Positions 35,648 through 47,165 are shown, counted from the first letter of the stretch. The stretch: 64,000 nucleotides of DNA from Spinellus fusiger (GCA_025094145.1 JALLLS010000019.1:1-64000), one strand, 5' to 3'. Program-made: numbers and translations. The notes: generated by a model not told the origin, from the sequence alone.

Positions 35648-37222
35648 CTTTTTCGGAAAGTATTTGCACAACCTCAGAAAAAAATCACACTTTTTTTCTT
35701 TTCAATTTTCGCACACTTTATATTTTACTTTTTGCACACTTTCATAAATTCTTTTTGCACACTTTTCGAAATACTATTTTTTCAAAAATGAGCTTACAAA
35801 TCTACTATGAAGATGGACAGGGAAATACTATCGATGAATCGGGCAATGAGCCCATATTGATGGATGTAGATAAAGAATATTTTCCTCTTCAAAACATCGT
35901 AGACTACAGTACTTACTTGGACTTAAAACCACCCGAGAAGCCTCAGCCAAAACCCAAGGCCACCAAAAAGGATACAACTTCTACTCCAGCACCTGTGTCT
36001 TACTACAAGAAACATGGTGATGATGTTAAAGGTCACTTTTTTCATCTGATTTATGAACTAGATATGACTGCAGGTAAAGCAGCTAAGCAGTTGGGTATTG
36101 CTCGTCGAACCGCATACGACTGGCTTAAAAGAGATCAGGAACAAATCATGCAAAATATGAACAGAGATCTCGAAGTTGAGCCAGTAGAGACCCCAAAAAT
36201 GGGCCGACCAGCATTATTAGATGAAGACCATAAGAAACATCTTTCTGAAAAGTTCTTGGATCACCCTTCTGCAACGTTAGATCAAGCAATGGACAGTCTT
36301 ACTGAACAGTTCAAAGACTTGAAAGTTGCCAAGACAACGGTTTACAGCTTTATGACAGAAAAGTGTGCCTTGTCATTTAAGAAAGCACACCTTTATTCAA
36401 AGGAAAGAAACTCGCCTGAGTATCGAGAAAAGATTTGACTGGGTTATCAGATGGAACCAAACAGACATGGATTACAATAGTAACTGTGTGTTTATTGATG
36501 AGCCCGCTTTTCATATAAATCTGAAAAAAACCATGGTTTGGTCGAAGAAAGGAACCAGAGCAGAGGTTGTTCAGCCCATAACAAGAGCAAAAACAACAAC
36601 AATTTTGGGAGCTATATCTTCTCGTGGCATTATTAATATTAAAGTAAGAGTGCCCTATACTTCTTCATAAAAGAAAAGAAAAGCAAACGGAACAACCAAA
36701 ATGCAGAAAACTACTGGAACAGTTACTGGTCATTACTTTAACTTTATTGCAAGTACTTTGGATGTTTTGGATCTTTACAATGAATTTATAGGACACTATA
36801 TAATATTGAATAATGCACCTATCCACACAACTGAAAGTATTAGCAGACTTATTGAAGGTCGTGGCTATGGATGTGTATACCTTCCACCATGATCTCCTGA
36901 GATCAATCCTATTGAGAAATTTTAGTCCATTGTAAAGAGTAAACTTAAGAGAGAAAAGCTCTTAGAAAATGAGACGTTAAACATGAGGATCACTGAAGCA
37001 TGTAGCAATGTTCTTATCGGTGATCTTAAGGGATCTGTCATTACTCTTCTTCTAAATTTGAAACATGTTTAAGTAGACATACCCTTTAATAAATTTCGCA
37101 CACTTTGTGCAAAATGAATTTATGAAATTGTGCAAAAAGTAAAATATAAAGTGTGCGAAAAGTGAAAAAAAAAGTGTGCGATTTTTTTCTGAGGTTGTGC
37201 AAATACTTTCCGAAAAAAATGT
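35648..37222 (+). mobile_element. IS630/Tc1-superfamily element with ~120-bp terminal inverted repeats
   Basis: The left arm starts TTTTTCGGAAAGTATTTGCA near 35648 and runs through CACAACCTCAGAAAAAAATC, repeated GCACACTTT units and TTCATAAATTC. The right arm (37100-37222) is its reverse complement with a few mismatches. The arms contain internal direct repeats of GCACACTTT. Between them lies one plus-strand transposase broken by a frameshift and stops. Flanking TA dinucleotides are present but the region is too AT-rich to prove a duplication. Confidence 0.8.
35788..37071 (+). pseudogene. IS630/Tc1-superfamily DDE transposase, broken
   Basis: It starts MSLQIYYEDGQGNTIDESGN. The N-terminal third is acidic, then a helix-turn-helix (DMTAGKAAKQLGIARRTAYD), a second DNA-binding region (MGRPALLDEDHKKHLSEKF, KDLKVAKTTVYSFMTEKC), and a DDE domain. 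A frameshift at about 36430 moves reading to WVIRWNQTDMDYNSNCVFID (catalytic D) and TTTILGAISSRGIINIK. After a stop at 36668 the next block reads YIILNNAPIHTTESISRLIE, where the usual second Asp is Asn. The E motif SPEINPIEKF follows stop codons near 36891. At least four lesions make it inactive. Confidence 0.8.
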
Positions 37223-37224
37223 AT

Positions 37225-39033
37225 AGTAATTTGTAAATATAGTATTGTATTTTATAGGTTACACAGATCTTTTGGTTTTTATACTATATCTTGTTATAAA
37301 TCAATGAGTTTTATGGATCTACACAAATGTTTCAATAAATAAATAAAAAAACTGCTGTACAATAAAAATAGTAATACTTTAATATAAAGATAGATAGTAT
37401 ATAATTAGTGGTTTTGCTCATGACATTCAACACAATCAACCATCTTTGCACCTTACTGGTAATGAGATTTTACATATTCATTGAACATTTTATTTTATTC
37501 TATTTCAGCATTAGAGCATCCATCAGCCTCTTAATGTCCATAAACCACCATATTATTCTTCGAATGGCTCTGTAGTGATTACTGGGGATGTTTTATTAGA
37601 ATTTCTCTTAATTCTACAGTCTGGCCATCTTGCTGATATGACAGCTTGTAAAGATTAGAGTGGTATACCGTCTTCAAAAAATCAGTATAAAATCGGAGTT
37701 CATATTACCTTCCATCCTGTACGCGTTCCCAACCCTCCCCACTTAAACAGCCATACAGCATGGCACAATTACCTTCAAACTCTATCGTGTATATCCCGTG
37801 CCACTTTGTGTAGACTGTGAGTTTAGATATAATTAATCAATTTACATATAACTGATATTTAGTTTGAACATGGACTCGTTCAACTAAGCAATAGAACTCC
37901 ATTGAAAGTGTCTCTAAATATCTTTACCAAGAAGCACAGATTCTTTGGTGATTTTATGGGAATTGTTTTTTTCTTTCTTTCAAGAAACAAGTCAATATTG
38001 AAAGATAAATCTTAATTTGACATGACCCACGGTGTGCTTTCCTTATAATTCTCCCTCTGTTCCTTTCCCCAAGTTTTTTCATGTCCTGACTTGGGGGTCA
38101 TTTCCCACTGTGCAGGTAGCATGAAGTTACTAAGAATTATACTAATAATATTATGAGACTGAACGCTGGTATATTTTTCTTTCATAGTATAAGGCATATC
38201 AAATGTATTGATGTTATTGGGAATTACAAACATAGCAAAAAAAGTTATACAAGTACATAAAAACAATAGTATATGTATATTCTTCTAGTCAAAACTCTAC
38301 ACTGTTAAACAGATATGACATTGCTTTTGGAAATCAGCACGACATTAATAGGAAGAGTATAAAGTACACCCCATCGATCCATAGAATTACCTCCCAATTG
38401 TATAGAATATCAAAGATGGTGGCAGATTCAATGAATACTTATTAATCTATATTTAATCATATAATTTAGCACATGGAGTCAGTCCGTGAATTCTTATACA
38501 GTTTACAAATATAGTGGTAAACATATTCCTCATAAAGGGGTAGATAAAATAATGGAATAATCACAAATGTAGCATAGTTCATCTCTTTTTGTATATATTA
38601 CCCTTTACTTGATCCCCATTTAACATTTGGATACTATTTGCTTCATCCTGTGCATAAATAGCGTCGCTTATTACCTTTTATGAGGAAAAAAATATATCCT
38701 ACATACCATGCTATCTTTCAACATTAACAATAACAATAAAAATATCAATATGTCAACATCACATATACACGGATGACTCTATTCTCTTGAATACATCATT
38801 CCTACCATTTCCTATGGAAGTTGTTTTCATTATATTTATTATTATATACACAGGGTTGGCATTTCTTTTCCTTTTTATATAAATATATTTATATATAAAA
38901 GAATATAAAAGCTTTACTAAAATAAAAGATTAAATATTAGCAAATAAAACAAATATTACACTTAAAATATCAGTGTTCTATAATCATAGTCAGTCTTCTT
39001 TCTACTCTGAGCACTATCGAATGATCAATAGAC
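37225..39033. mobile_element. Noncoding stretch with a degraded Tc1-like remnant
   Basis: 37430-37960 is a strongly decayed minus-strand relative of the 26.5-kb Tc1 element: TTTCAGCATTAGAGCATCCA and CCCTCCCCACTTAAACAGCC match CATTCCAGCATCAGGGCCGC and CCCTCCCCACTGAAACAGCC in it. No ORF survives. 38000-39033 is AT-rich, with one 84-codon ORF (38012-38266, minus) that shows no family signature. Confidence 0.45.
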
Positions 39034-40233
39034 TCATGATAGCAGCTGCACAGGTGTCCACCACTTGTACTGAATTCCTGCCTCATACCATACCAGCATA
39101 GCCACTACAGTGGCTACAAGGGCCATGGATAAAAAGCTCATAATACGATTCCACCGTTGAAACATTCTCTTCTCCCTCATGTACGCCATCTGCCAGATCT
39201 CTTTCTTTTTAGAAAACTCATTTCCTTTCCATGGAGAAGATACGAGTGTCGTTGAAGAGCCACCCACACCACTGCCCATCACACTGCCACTGCCACTCCT
39301 CATCATTCCAGGGCGATAGATCTCTTTTGGATCTTCCATCCACAGTACTCTAGAGGTAGTTCGGCCGTTGGCAATCATTGAGGGATGAACTACCAATACA
39401 TTGGGTGGACGTAATGTGGTATAGGCATCTGTAGGCTGTTTCTCTTTCTTAATCTTTTCTACTTCAAGCAGAAAGGCAGCCACCCACCAGCAAGGAAAAC
39501 ATATGAATCCAAACAGAAATAGAATAGATTGTGTATGGAATACTGGAATAGGAAGAGGCATTGGTGGCATAGATACCCACACATCAGACATCTGAGGAAA
39601 GTGTTCTATGTCCTGGGGATAACAGGTAGGGATAAATGCAGGCGGATAGCTCGAACGATCACGGATGTTAGTGCATGTTGATGTAAGAGAGGATATGGTG
39701 GCAATGGTGTGTCTGAAGATTGAAAGTCCCATAAAGTTAGTCGTAGGAGGACTTAGTTGGTTAAAAGGTCCTGTCGTATCATAATGGCCTACAGCAATAG
39801 ACTGATAGCCTTTAGTAGGGTGGACGTCAAAAGTAGCAGGTCTTTTTGTGGACTTGTTGTAGAGAGGTGTAGGAGTGAAGGGAGCACTAAAAAGAGTCGT
39901 CTCACTCTGAGTGGTGTGGCGTCGTGTATGGCACGTCCACCAAGATCTATGGGCAGGATCTCCTTGTGTTTGACAAGAGAAGTAGCTTTCATCTGAATGG
40001 CTGGTTCTGTTGCTCTGTGGGATTTTCTGGAGCTTATTTCCAGAACTATCATGCCAGTCTTCTAGAGAGGTAATTATAGGAGTGGGTGAGTGCCGTGTCT
40101 CTCTCTGGTATTGGCTGTACCGAGACTGAGTGGTGACTCTTGTTGTGGAGCAAGGATCTCTTTCACTGAAAGGCAAATAGCTCAGCGTGTGTCTTCTATT
40201 TTTTGTACGTATATAGGATAAGGTAGGCGACAT
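39034..40233 (-). CDS. Hypothetical two-TM membrane protein
   Basis: A single-exon reading of 399 aa from MSPTLSYIRTKNRRHTLSYL. I do not recognise the family. The first ~240 residues are polar, rich in Ser, Thr, Arg and Pro, with no clear domain. Two strong hydrophobic segments follow: ILFLFGFICFPCWWVAAFLL near residue 255 and IMSFLSMALVATVVAMLVWY near residue 370, separated by a polar loop with a Gly/Ser run (GSGSVMGSGVGGSS). The loop before the last TM is basic and aromatic (KKKEIWQMAYMREKRMFQRW). An upstream in-frame ATG at 40536 would add 101 residues of repeat-like, AT-rich coding and is less likely. The WMEDPKEIYRPGMM block may be useful for homologue searches. Confidence 0.6.
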   Translation of the reverse strand: MSPTLSYIRTKNRRHTLSYLPFSERDPCSTTRVTTQSRYSQYQRETRHSPTPIITSLEDWHDSSGNKLQKIPQSNRTSHSDESYFSCQTQGDPAHRSWWTCHTRRHTTQSETTLFSAPFTPTPLYNKSTKRPATFDVHPTKGYQSIAVGHYDTTGPFNQLSPPTTNFMGLSIFRHTIATISSLTSTCTNIRDRSSYPPAFIPTCYPQDIEHFPQMSDVWVSMPPMPLPIPVFHTQSILFLFGFICFPCWWVAAFLLEVEKIKKEKQPTDAYTTLRPPNVLVVHPSMIANGRTTSRVLWMEDPKEIYRPGMMRSGSGSVMGSGVGGSSTTLVSSPWKGNEFSKKKEIWQMAYMREKRMFQRWNRIMSFLSMALVATVVAMLVWYEAGIQYKWWTPVQLLS

Positions 40234-40822
40234 AATAAACGAGGCCAGAATAAACAGAACAAAACAAAGATGGCAAGAATAAATAAAATAAAAAGTGAAA
40301 TTTGCTTTATTCACCATGGCAAATATCAAATTTGCATTCTTTTGCCTAATATGCCCATTTAATAATAAAAAGATATGGTCCAGGAGATCCAGGGGACAAA
40401 AGTTGAGGGAAACTGTTAAGCTCAAGGAACACACCAATGTACCTCTTTTGTGATTGTATTGAATGCAGCCAATATACTGATATTTCAGCGTGCACCACCA
40501 CACTGCCAGAGGGGAATATGCATTTATTACAGCCACTCATGTTTGGCATATGCCTTTTCCCCAACCTACACTATTTCAAGGAGTAAGATTGAAAAAGTAA
40601 TACCCTCCTTTCTTATTTTAAACCGTCTATATATTATTATTCCATACGCCTCTTTCATGGAGTTACTAACAAGATGGAAATGCCATTCATGTTCTAGAAT
40701 AATGCTAATGTGGGATAATACTGATGAGTGGTAAAGCACTTTCTAATTTACCAGTGCTCATATTCTAGTTAATTACTTAACTATCGATTGACTCGACTAC
40801 ACACACACACACACACACACAT

Positions 40823-40857
<35 letters not shown>

Positions 40858-41000
40858 GGGAGAAGAGAGTAAAGAAAAGTTATATTTCACATTATTGTTC
40901 ACAAAGAACATTAGAAAATAGTCAAGGGAAGAAGGATCCACATATTCGGGTATCAAGATCTGATATTTCATCTTTTACTCTTTTAAACTCCAAGGGATGC
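40234..41000. other. Intergenic with (AC)n(AT)n microsatellite
   Basis: This 767-bp spacer separates the 5' end of the two-TM gene from the 3' end of CDC37. 40799-40857 is a CA/TA dinucleotide microsatellite. No gene is supported. Confidence 0.45.
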
Positions 41001-42642
41001 CTATTCTGTATCAAGGCCAGCACCCTCTGCACCAGCATCCTCTGCACCAGTACCATCCACAATAGTTTTATCAACATCCAAGAATCCATAAGTAGAGCAA
41101 ATCTCAATAAGCTTCTCTGCTTTTTTAACTGGCATTTTCTCAAGCACTTTGTTGATCTTGCTAATATCCTTTGTTTCAAGCGCACGTCTGAATTTATCTG
41201 GGAGTTCTGTAAATACATGATAGGCCATTGCCTCCTCCACCCCAAATTCATCAGGAATACGCACAGTTAATGGTGCACCCCCATCGACTGTCTGTAATTG
41301 AATAGTCTCAACAGGTCCTTCTGCTTCCTTCTCTGCGGCAAGTTCAATGCATCTGCTAGCAATGCGTTCATATGTGGTCTTAACATCCTGCTGGAACATC
41401 TTCTTTGGCTGTGGGTTCTCACCAAACATTCTATTCTCAAACATTAAGATGTCAGTACACAAGCACTGCCTTTTCTGTCTCTTTCTTACCTTGAAAAAAA
41501 CATAGCGACACCATCTTTTCCTAGTTGTCCACAGTATTGGAGTGTGAGTGACTGGAAGACACAGTTTCTAGCGTATTTCTTATGGCTCTTAAGTTCTGCT
41601 GTGAATGCTTCTGCCATGATTTCATCAGCAAAGGTGTCGACTACAATCTGTGGATGGTCAGAAATGAACTTGAAACTAGGAATGAATCCTTCCAAAGCGC
41701 AGAATTTTTCAGCCAAAGGAGACAGCTTGATATCTTCCTCCTCATCGTCCTCATCGTCATAGTCATCTTGATCGTCCTCATCGTCATAGTCATCTTGATC
41801 GTCCTCATCGTCACCTGCATTATGTCTCTTGTAGTTCTATTTATTCATCTCAATTAGAACATGTCTCTTTGTACATCCCACCTACAAAATTCAGTTTTGA
41901 TTCTGGATTCAGTGTCTCAATGATTTTTTTCTTTGGCTTATCTGATTTGGGTGTCTTTAATGATCTTTCTGATTTGGGTGGTTGGATGGGTGGAGTAGAG
42001 ACGGAATTTAGAATCTAAGCGAAGATGAGTGCCATGAGTGACAGGGCAGTGAGATCCACGTACCGTACGATTCGACGTTTCTTTGAACATATTCTCACTC
42101 GTCAACTTCTTGTCTGCCTCCTTCTTTAACTTTGTGCATTCATTGGCAAATAGATCCATTCTCTGCTGACTTGCCCGTTGTGTGCCTTGGAACAGGACAG
42201 AAATGATCTTTTGTGCTGTGTCAGGAGTCGTCATTTTGGCCTTGGTTTGGATTTCTTCTTTGAGTGTTTTAAACACATGTTCTGCACTCATATCAGGCAT
42301 GCCTTGACTCACACCAGGAATAGGCTCCACCCACCCACGGCCTGCTTCTGTCTTTGCTGTGATTTCCAATTGAGCCAGTTCCTCAGTGACCTTTTGAATA
42401 GCCTCTGCACTGTTCTTTTGGCTGAGAGTCAACTGGAGTTGTTCCATACGTTCTGACATGACCTTTAGTTGGTTTATTTTGTGCTCTAGCTGGGCGATAT
42501 GTTCCCTTCTTTGGGCACGTTCGTGGTAAATGGACTCCTTCTTCCACTTTATCATGGAGAGTTTGTCCACATTGGGATGACACTCAATATCAGAGTCATC
42601 TGATAACTCAAAGTTATCCCATTTACTGTAGTCTAAAGGCAT
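41001..42642 (-). CDS. CDC37: Hsp90 co-chaperone Cdc37
   Basis: It starts MPLDYSKWDNFELSDDSDIE, the conserved Cdc37 kinase-binding N-terminus with the WDxxExSDD context and CK2-type serine. A long coiled coil follows (KKESIYHERAQRREHIAQLE, LEITAKTEAGRGWVEPIP). Later exons encode an acidic insert with a duplicated DDEDDQDDY unit (41755-41815), the Hsp90-binding core (FIPSFKFISDHPQIVVDTFA, RNCVFQSLTLQYCGQLGKDG) and the C-terminal helical domain (EKEAEGPVETIQLQTVDGGA, YHVFTELPDKFRRALETKDI). It recruits client kinases to Hsp90. At least four exons are joined by GT-AG introns. A Fanzor-type element ends 79 bp upstream of the ATG, so the promoter may lie partly inside it. Confidence 0.92.
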
Positions 42643-42720
42643 GAGAGTAGAGAAAACAAAGAAATTCAATGGCCGCACAAGGGATCTTTTAGATTTCATA
42701 CCAACGTCACACTGCTTCGT

Positions 42721-44096
42721 TTACACACCAGGAGATCTTTAGGATATAAAAGGAAATAGTCGAAATACAATTGTTTAAAAATAACAAATCGATTTGAAAA
42801 GAAGTAAAAATAAATTAAGATGTATTAATGTAAGTTTTTAAACAAATAAAGATTATGTAGATTTACCTGTAAATATCTGAATCCTGGAGGAAACCACTTT
42901 CGATGTGGCGATATGATATAATATAAATACAAATATATATTCTTCTCGACAGAATGGAACTGGTCGGTGGAGACCCTCTAATCCCTCTTCTGCAATTGTA
43001 TATATATTCTTTGATGCATTCACATCTCTCCAAACAATTCCATAATCTTGGCAAGTGCAGATACTGTTGAAATTCACTAATATCTTGGTGAGGTTATTTG
43101 TTTTATAAGTGTGGCAGATCTTGAGAACAAAAATAAGAGTAACTATTAGAATATCTTTTCATATTAGGTGAGAAGTCAATTATGCTTACCCTCTATGTTC
43201 GGAACTCATCGACATCAACCACAAGAAGATCTCTATCTTTTTGTCTCTTTTTCAATGATTGATATAAAACTCCCGTCAAACCAACACGATGACCCTTGAA
43301 CTTGGCAGCATCTTTTCCTTTCATTCCTGTGACATAAACAACGACTAGCAGCTTGGTAGGATCATACACTAATCCTTTTAGGTGCCAATACCCTTTTTCA
43401 ATAATAAAATAATAGTAAAAATAATTAGTTCGAGATGTATCAACGTAATCTAGGTGTGTGTCGTATTACTCTTGCACTGGCACCTTCTTCTTGCCTTTGT
43501 CTTTGTAAAGGGTTCACTGGGTTTATTAAAATAAAAGAATATAAAATAGAAACTGACTAACATGTCAGACATAACAACCATATACTCACCATATCACAGC
43601 TGTTGGTTTATATGCTAGACAAAGGCAAACAAGTTAAAGAGGGTAGAAGTTATGAAGAACAACAGACAGTGTGGTTGGCAGGTATTAATATCTGAGCATC
43701 AGAGAACAATACGAAATTTCACAATTCATTTGCTTAATCAGAACTACCAAAGTAATGCAGACTACAACAACATTTTAGAAAGAAAAAGAATTGCTTAAAG
43801 AACAGTTGCCTAGTTACCCATTGTGCTCAAATCGTGTGTTGTGTTCTTGTTCATGTACCTTCTTTTATTTCCCTAGACTAGCATTTGTACTAATACTCTA
43901 TTTTGTCGTCCCTGCTAGAGACCAACCTACTACAAATTCATCTCTCTAGTGGTCCTGTTGATAACCACAGTGCCCTTTATTACAGATACTTGCATGCCTT
44001 TGATTTTAGACACAGATCCATAAAAGGGCAAAATATTTTTGGACGTAAAGGGATGATTGTGTCACTAATTAAAGGCCAGAAAAATCTCCTGGTGTG
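42721..44096 (-). mobile_element. Decayed Fanzor/TnpB-type element, copy 2, with terminal inverted repeats
   Basis: The left end TTACACACCAGGAGATCTTT at 42721 and the right end AAAAATCTCCTGGTGTG ending at 44096 are inverted: CACACCAGGAGAT is identical and 16 of 17 bp match. Both ends are shared with copy 1, which supports these as true boundaries of an about 1.38-kb element. The minus strand carries the Fanzor-like gene. No target duplication is evident. The element lies between CDC37 and histone H4. Confidence 0.65.
42853..43395 (-). pseudogene. Fanzor (eukaryotic TnpB-like) nuclease, decayed C-terminal half
   Basis: The minus strand reads KGLVYDPTKLLVVVYVTGMK, KFKGHRVGLTGVLYQSLKKR, KDRDLLVVDVDEFRTSK, a gap, then CHTYKTNNLTKILVNFNSIC, CQDYGIVWRDVNASKNIYTI and EGLEGLHRPVPFCREE. 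The DEFRTSK, zinc finger and RDVNASKNI order is that of TnpB/Fanzor proteins (entry to the zinc ribbon, then RuvC-III). Zinc ligands are damaged (CHTY, CQDY), one residue is missing in WRDVN (copy 1 has WNRDVN), and frames shift near 43130 and 43190. The rest of the element has no continuous RuvC-I region, so it is inactive. Confidence 0.68.
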
Positions 44097-44483
44097 CAGA
44101 ACGATTGATTTCTACCTGTAGGCCATTATACACGTGACTGTGGCATGCCATTGGTGGATCAAGTACGGTGAATCTGTAGACATGGAAAAAAAAGAAAAAA
44201 AGGAAAAGGAAAAGGAAAAGGAAAAGCGTGGGTAAGAATAGAGAAGCGTTGGGGAGAAGCCATACGTGTAGATCAGTCACTTGTGCTTCTGCCTATACTG
44301 CTACGGATTCTCCTTTACGCACTGCTAAGACAGGACTGCACTTCTTTGTACTCTGAGGAGAGTAACAGAGACAGATACTAGAGTAGAAAGAAAAAGAACA
44401 AAGACACCAAGAACAAAGACACCAAAACTCTTCTTAAGACGTCATCCTTGTCCTGAGAATAGACAGAGATATATATTTATATT

Positions 44484-44489
44484 TATAAA
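44484..44489 (+). promoter_or_regulatory. TATA-like box of histone H4
   Basis: TATAAA in the context ATTTATAAAGGTGGCC lies 62 bp upstream of the inferred first exon end. The same ATTTATAAAGGCC context occurs 15 bp before the ATG of the small membrane gene at 63658. Confidence 0.4.
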
Positions 44490-44550
44490 GGTGGCCGTGG
44501 CAGGGCAGTCTTTTTCTCCTTTTTATTTTATTATTTTATTATTATTAAAA

Positions 44551-44915
<365 letters not shown>

Positions 44916-45022
44916 ACAAAACAAAACAAAAACACAAAAACACAAAAACACAAAAACACAAAAACAAAAGCAAGCAAACACTTTATTATTGTCTGATAGT
45001 GTCTCCTTTTCTTTCATCTTCC

Positions 45023-47125
45023 TCACAAATATACAGTTGATCCTAACTCATCTCAATTCTGATAATCCATACTGACTTCCTCTAGAGCAGCACCTTCCAT
45101 AAGGGCTTGGACTTGAGCATTGGGACCTGAGGCTACTTGACTGCGATGTTCATCTGCCTTTTCATCGTCGTATCTTTCTGTGTGTACTCTGACAGAGCTG
45201 ATGGGTGGAAACGCATTGGATTTACTAAGCACAAGTGTCTTTTTTTGGTGATGTATATAGCCACGAATGTATTTCTAGTTTTGCATGAGGTGTGGATTAG
45301 ATGTTTTCTCTTTTCTCTTTTCTTCCTTCTCTTCTTCCTTACCTGGCTCACAAGAGACACAAGAATAGCCTCAACATCACTGCTGTCCATTGTGCTGTCC
45401 TTGCTAGACAGTACAAGTGCTGTAAGGCAGTCTTCAAATCTAAGCATATTGACTGTGGAGACCAAATAGGATCTAATGGCTGGATGAATCCCCTTTCACT
45501 GCCCTTCTTCTACTTACAGCTTCTTCAGCAGACAGCGCCATAACAGCACCGTCCCTCTCTCTCGCAACATCACATAGGTAAATGTGCTGTAGAAGAATCC
45601 AAAATGTGCATCCATATGATCAAAGTATGCACTCAGACTGCCGCTTTTTAGTGTGTCAATCAGTCCAGCAAATGGCTCCACCAGTTGGTACTTTGTCAGC
45701 AGCTGTGTGGATGGGAAGTGGCCCAGCAGAATACGGCATGGAATCATAAACTTGAGGATCAGTCTAATCCCACCATCAGTGACTCCATCTTCTTCTTCTC
45801 CTCCTTCTCCTCTTGTTTTTGTTCTTCTTCTACCAGATCCCTACCTCTTGTTCTTCCAATGGTGCATTGTGCAGCGGTTAAAGGCAAACGACAGACACTC
45901 ATCTGCCTATCCACCCCCTCTCATAAGTCCTACTTCCACACTGAAAACACCACCACCATGCAAACTACCTTTCTCAGTCGGTTCGAGTATAGAAAGTATC
46001 TTCCAAGGTAGTAGCGATAGGTGACTTGTTGTGCCATTGGGTACATGTCCACAGACACACATCCTGTGCGGATGTTCGAAATCAGTGTCTGGCACAGTCT
46101 GACAGAATCCAGCTGTGTTCTTTGTCAGTAACACCCTCAGATGTGCCTGGACTTGCCTTGAAATATGCCTTGAAGGCAAGATTGGTAATGTGGAAGATGC
46201 CCTGTCGCTTGGATTCCTCCATGGGGGCTCTGTCCAATGGAGCAGACGTGTGAGTAAGGGTGTCTTATTGCAGTAGAGCAGAACAAGATCGAGCAGAAAC
46301 AGAATAGAATATAATAGACTTGCCTGTCTGCCAGCATAATATTAAAGACCTTTGATAGCAGACGGGCTGCACTGTTGGCTTTGCGTGCCTTCCCTCTCAG
46401 CTGTCCATGGCTGTCTGCCTTTTCCATATCAAATTGTGTTTTCCTCCTATGCACATGGGACGGGCATTTCCCTGCCACTTACAAGAAACGCAAGGTGCAG
46501 CAGTCTATAGGACAGTGTGCGCACCAATGGCACCTGGTAAAAGGTATCCGGGCCATTGAAGACAGGAATCAGCGCACTGTGGTGGAAGTGAGCTCAGCAT
46601 CTTCTTCTTCTCTTTCTCTTTCTCTTTCTCTTTCTCTTTCTCTTTCTCTTTCTCTCGTCCCAGGTCACATCAACTTGCCTGTAGAATGCACTGTAGTGTT
46701 CATACAAATCCACAAGCGACGGCAGCCCAAGGTGCCCCAGCAGCTCGAAATAGGCACACACAAACTCACACAGCGCAGAAGACTGGTCCTCTAGTAGACG
46801 AGCCACCACAGTCTCCCACTCACCACTGTTCATCTACAAACACACAAACACGGTTATTGGGTGGTGCTCCTGCTGCATAGTTGGGCTGGGTGGTGCACTT
46901 GCTTTGGACAGGTCCTTCAGAAGCGCAAGCACCCCTGGGTTGTGGGCATCCAACTGGAATACATCCTCAAACACCACTGCATTGTGTGTTGAGGCTGCCT
47001 GCTGCACCTGCACTACAAACGTCTCTAGGTTGGACATGAGAAAGTAGGCTATTATCACCGCCAGACCAAGGCCCATAGCCTCACCCTTTTATTCCTTCAA
47101 GTAATAATAAAAATAAGAAAGTCAC
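45023..47125. repeat. Left arm of a 2,103-bp inverted repeat
   Basis: Every position x in this arm corresponds to 99082-x in the arm 51957-54059 on the other strand. This holds for all ORF coordinates and for both edges, so there is no net indel over 2.1 kb, even inside a TTTCTC microsatellite. Sampled segments match base for base. Identity stops at TCACAAAT (45023) and AAAGTCAC (47125). Confidence 0.93.
45053..47076 (-). CDS. PCI-domain protein, PCID2/Thp1/Csn12 family, copy 1
   Basis: A multi-exon gene identical to the copy at 52006-54029. It starts MGLGLAVIIAYFLMSNLETF. Recognisable PCID2-family blocks are EESKRQGIFHITNLAFKAYF, QQVTYRYYLGRYFLYSNRLR, ADECLSFAFNRCTMHHWKNK, FMIPCRILLGHFPSTQLLTK, RGTVLLWRCLLKK and GYIHHQKKTLVLSKSNAFPP. 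The PCI/winged-helix domain is thus complete. Relatives act in TREX-2 mRNA export (Thp1/PCID2 with Sac3) or as Csn12. The reading requires several introns that begin with GCAAGT instead of GT. It is transcribed away from the spacer, toward histone H4. Confidence 0.82.
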
Positions 47126-47165
47126 ATCTCTGAAGAAGTACTGTGTTTCTCTTTCTTGTGTCTAC

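Noticed and set aside
38012..38266. 84-codon minus-strand ORF in the transposon island
   Set aside because: It has a hydrophobic start but no family signature, and lies in decayed repeat DNA.
40234..40536. N-terminal extension of the two-TM gene
   Set aside because: The upstream 101 codons are AT-rich, and the Met at 40233 starts a more plausible protein.
45133..46024. Several 70-120 codon ORFs opposite to the PCI-domain genes, present in both repeat arms
   Set aside because: They are antisense shadows of the PCI gene; their duplication reflects the inverted repeat, not independent genes.
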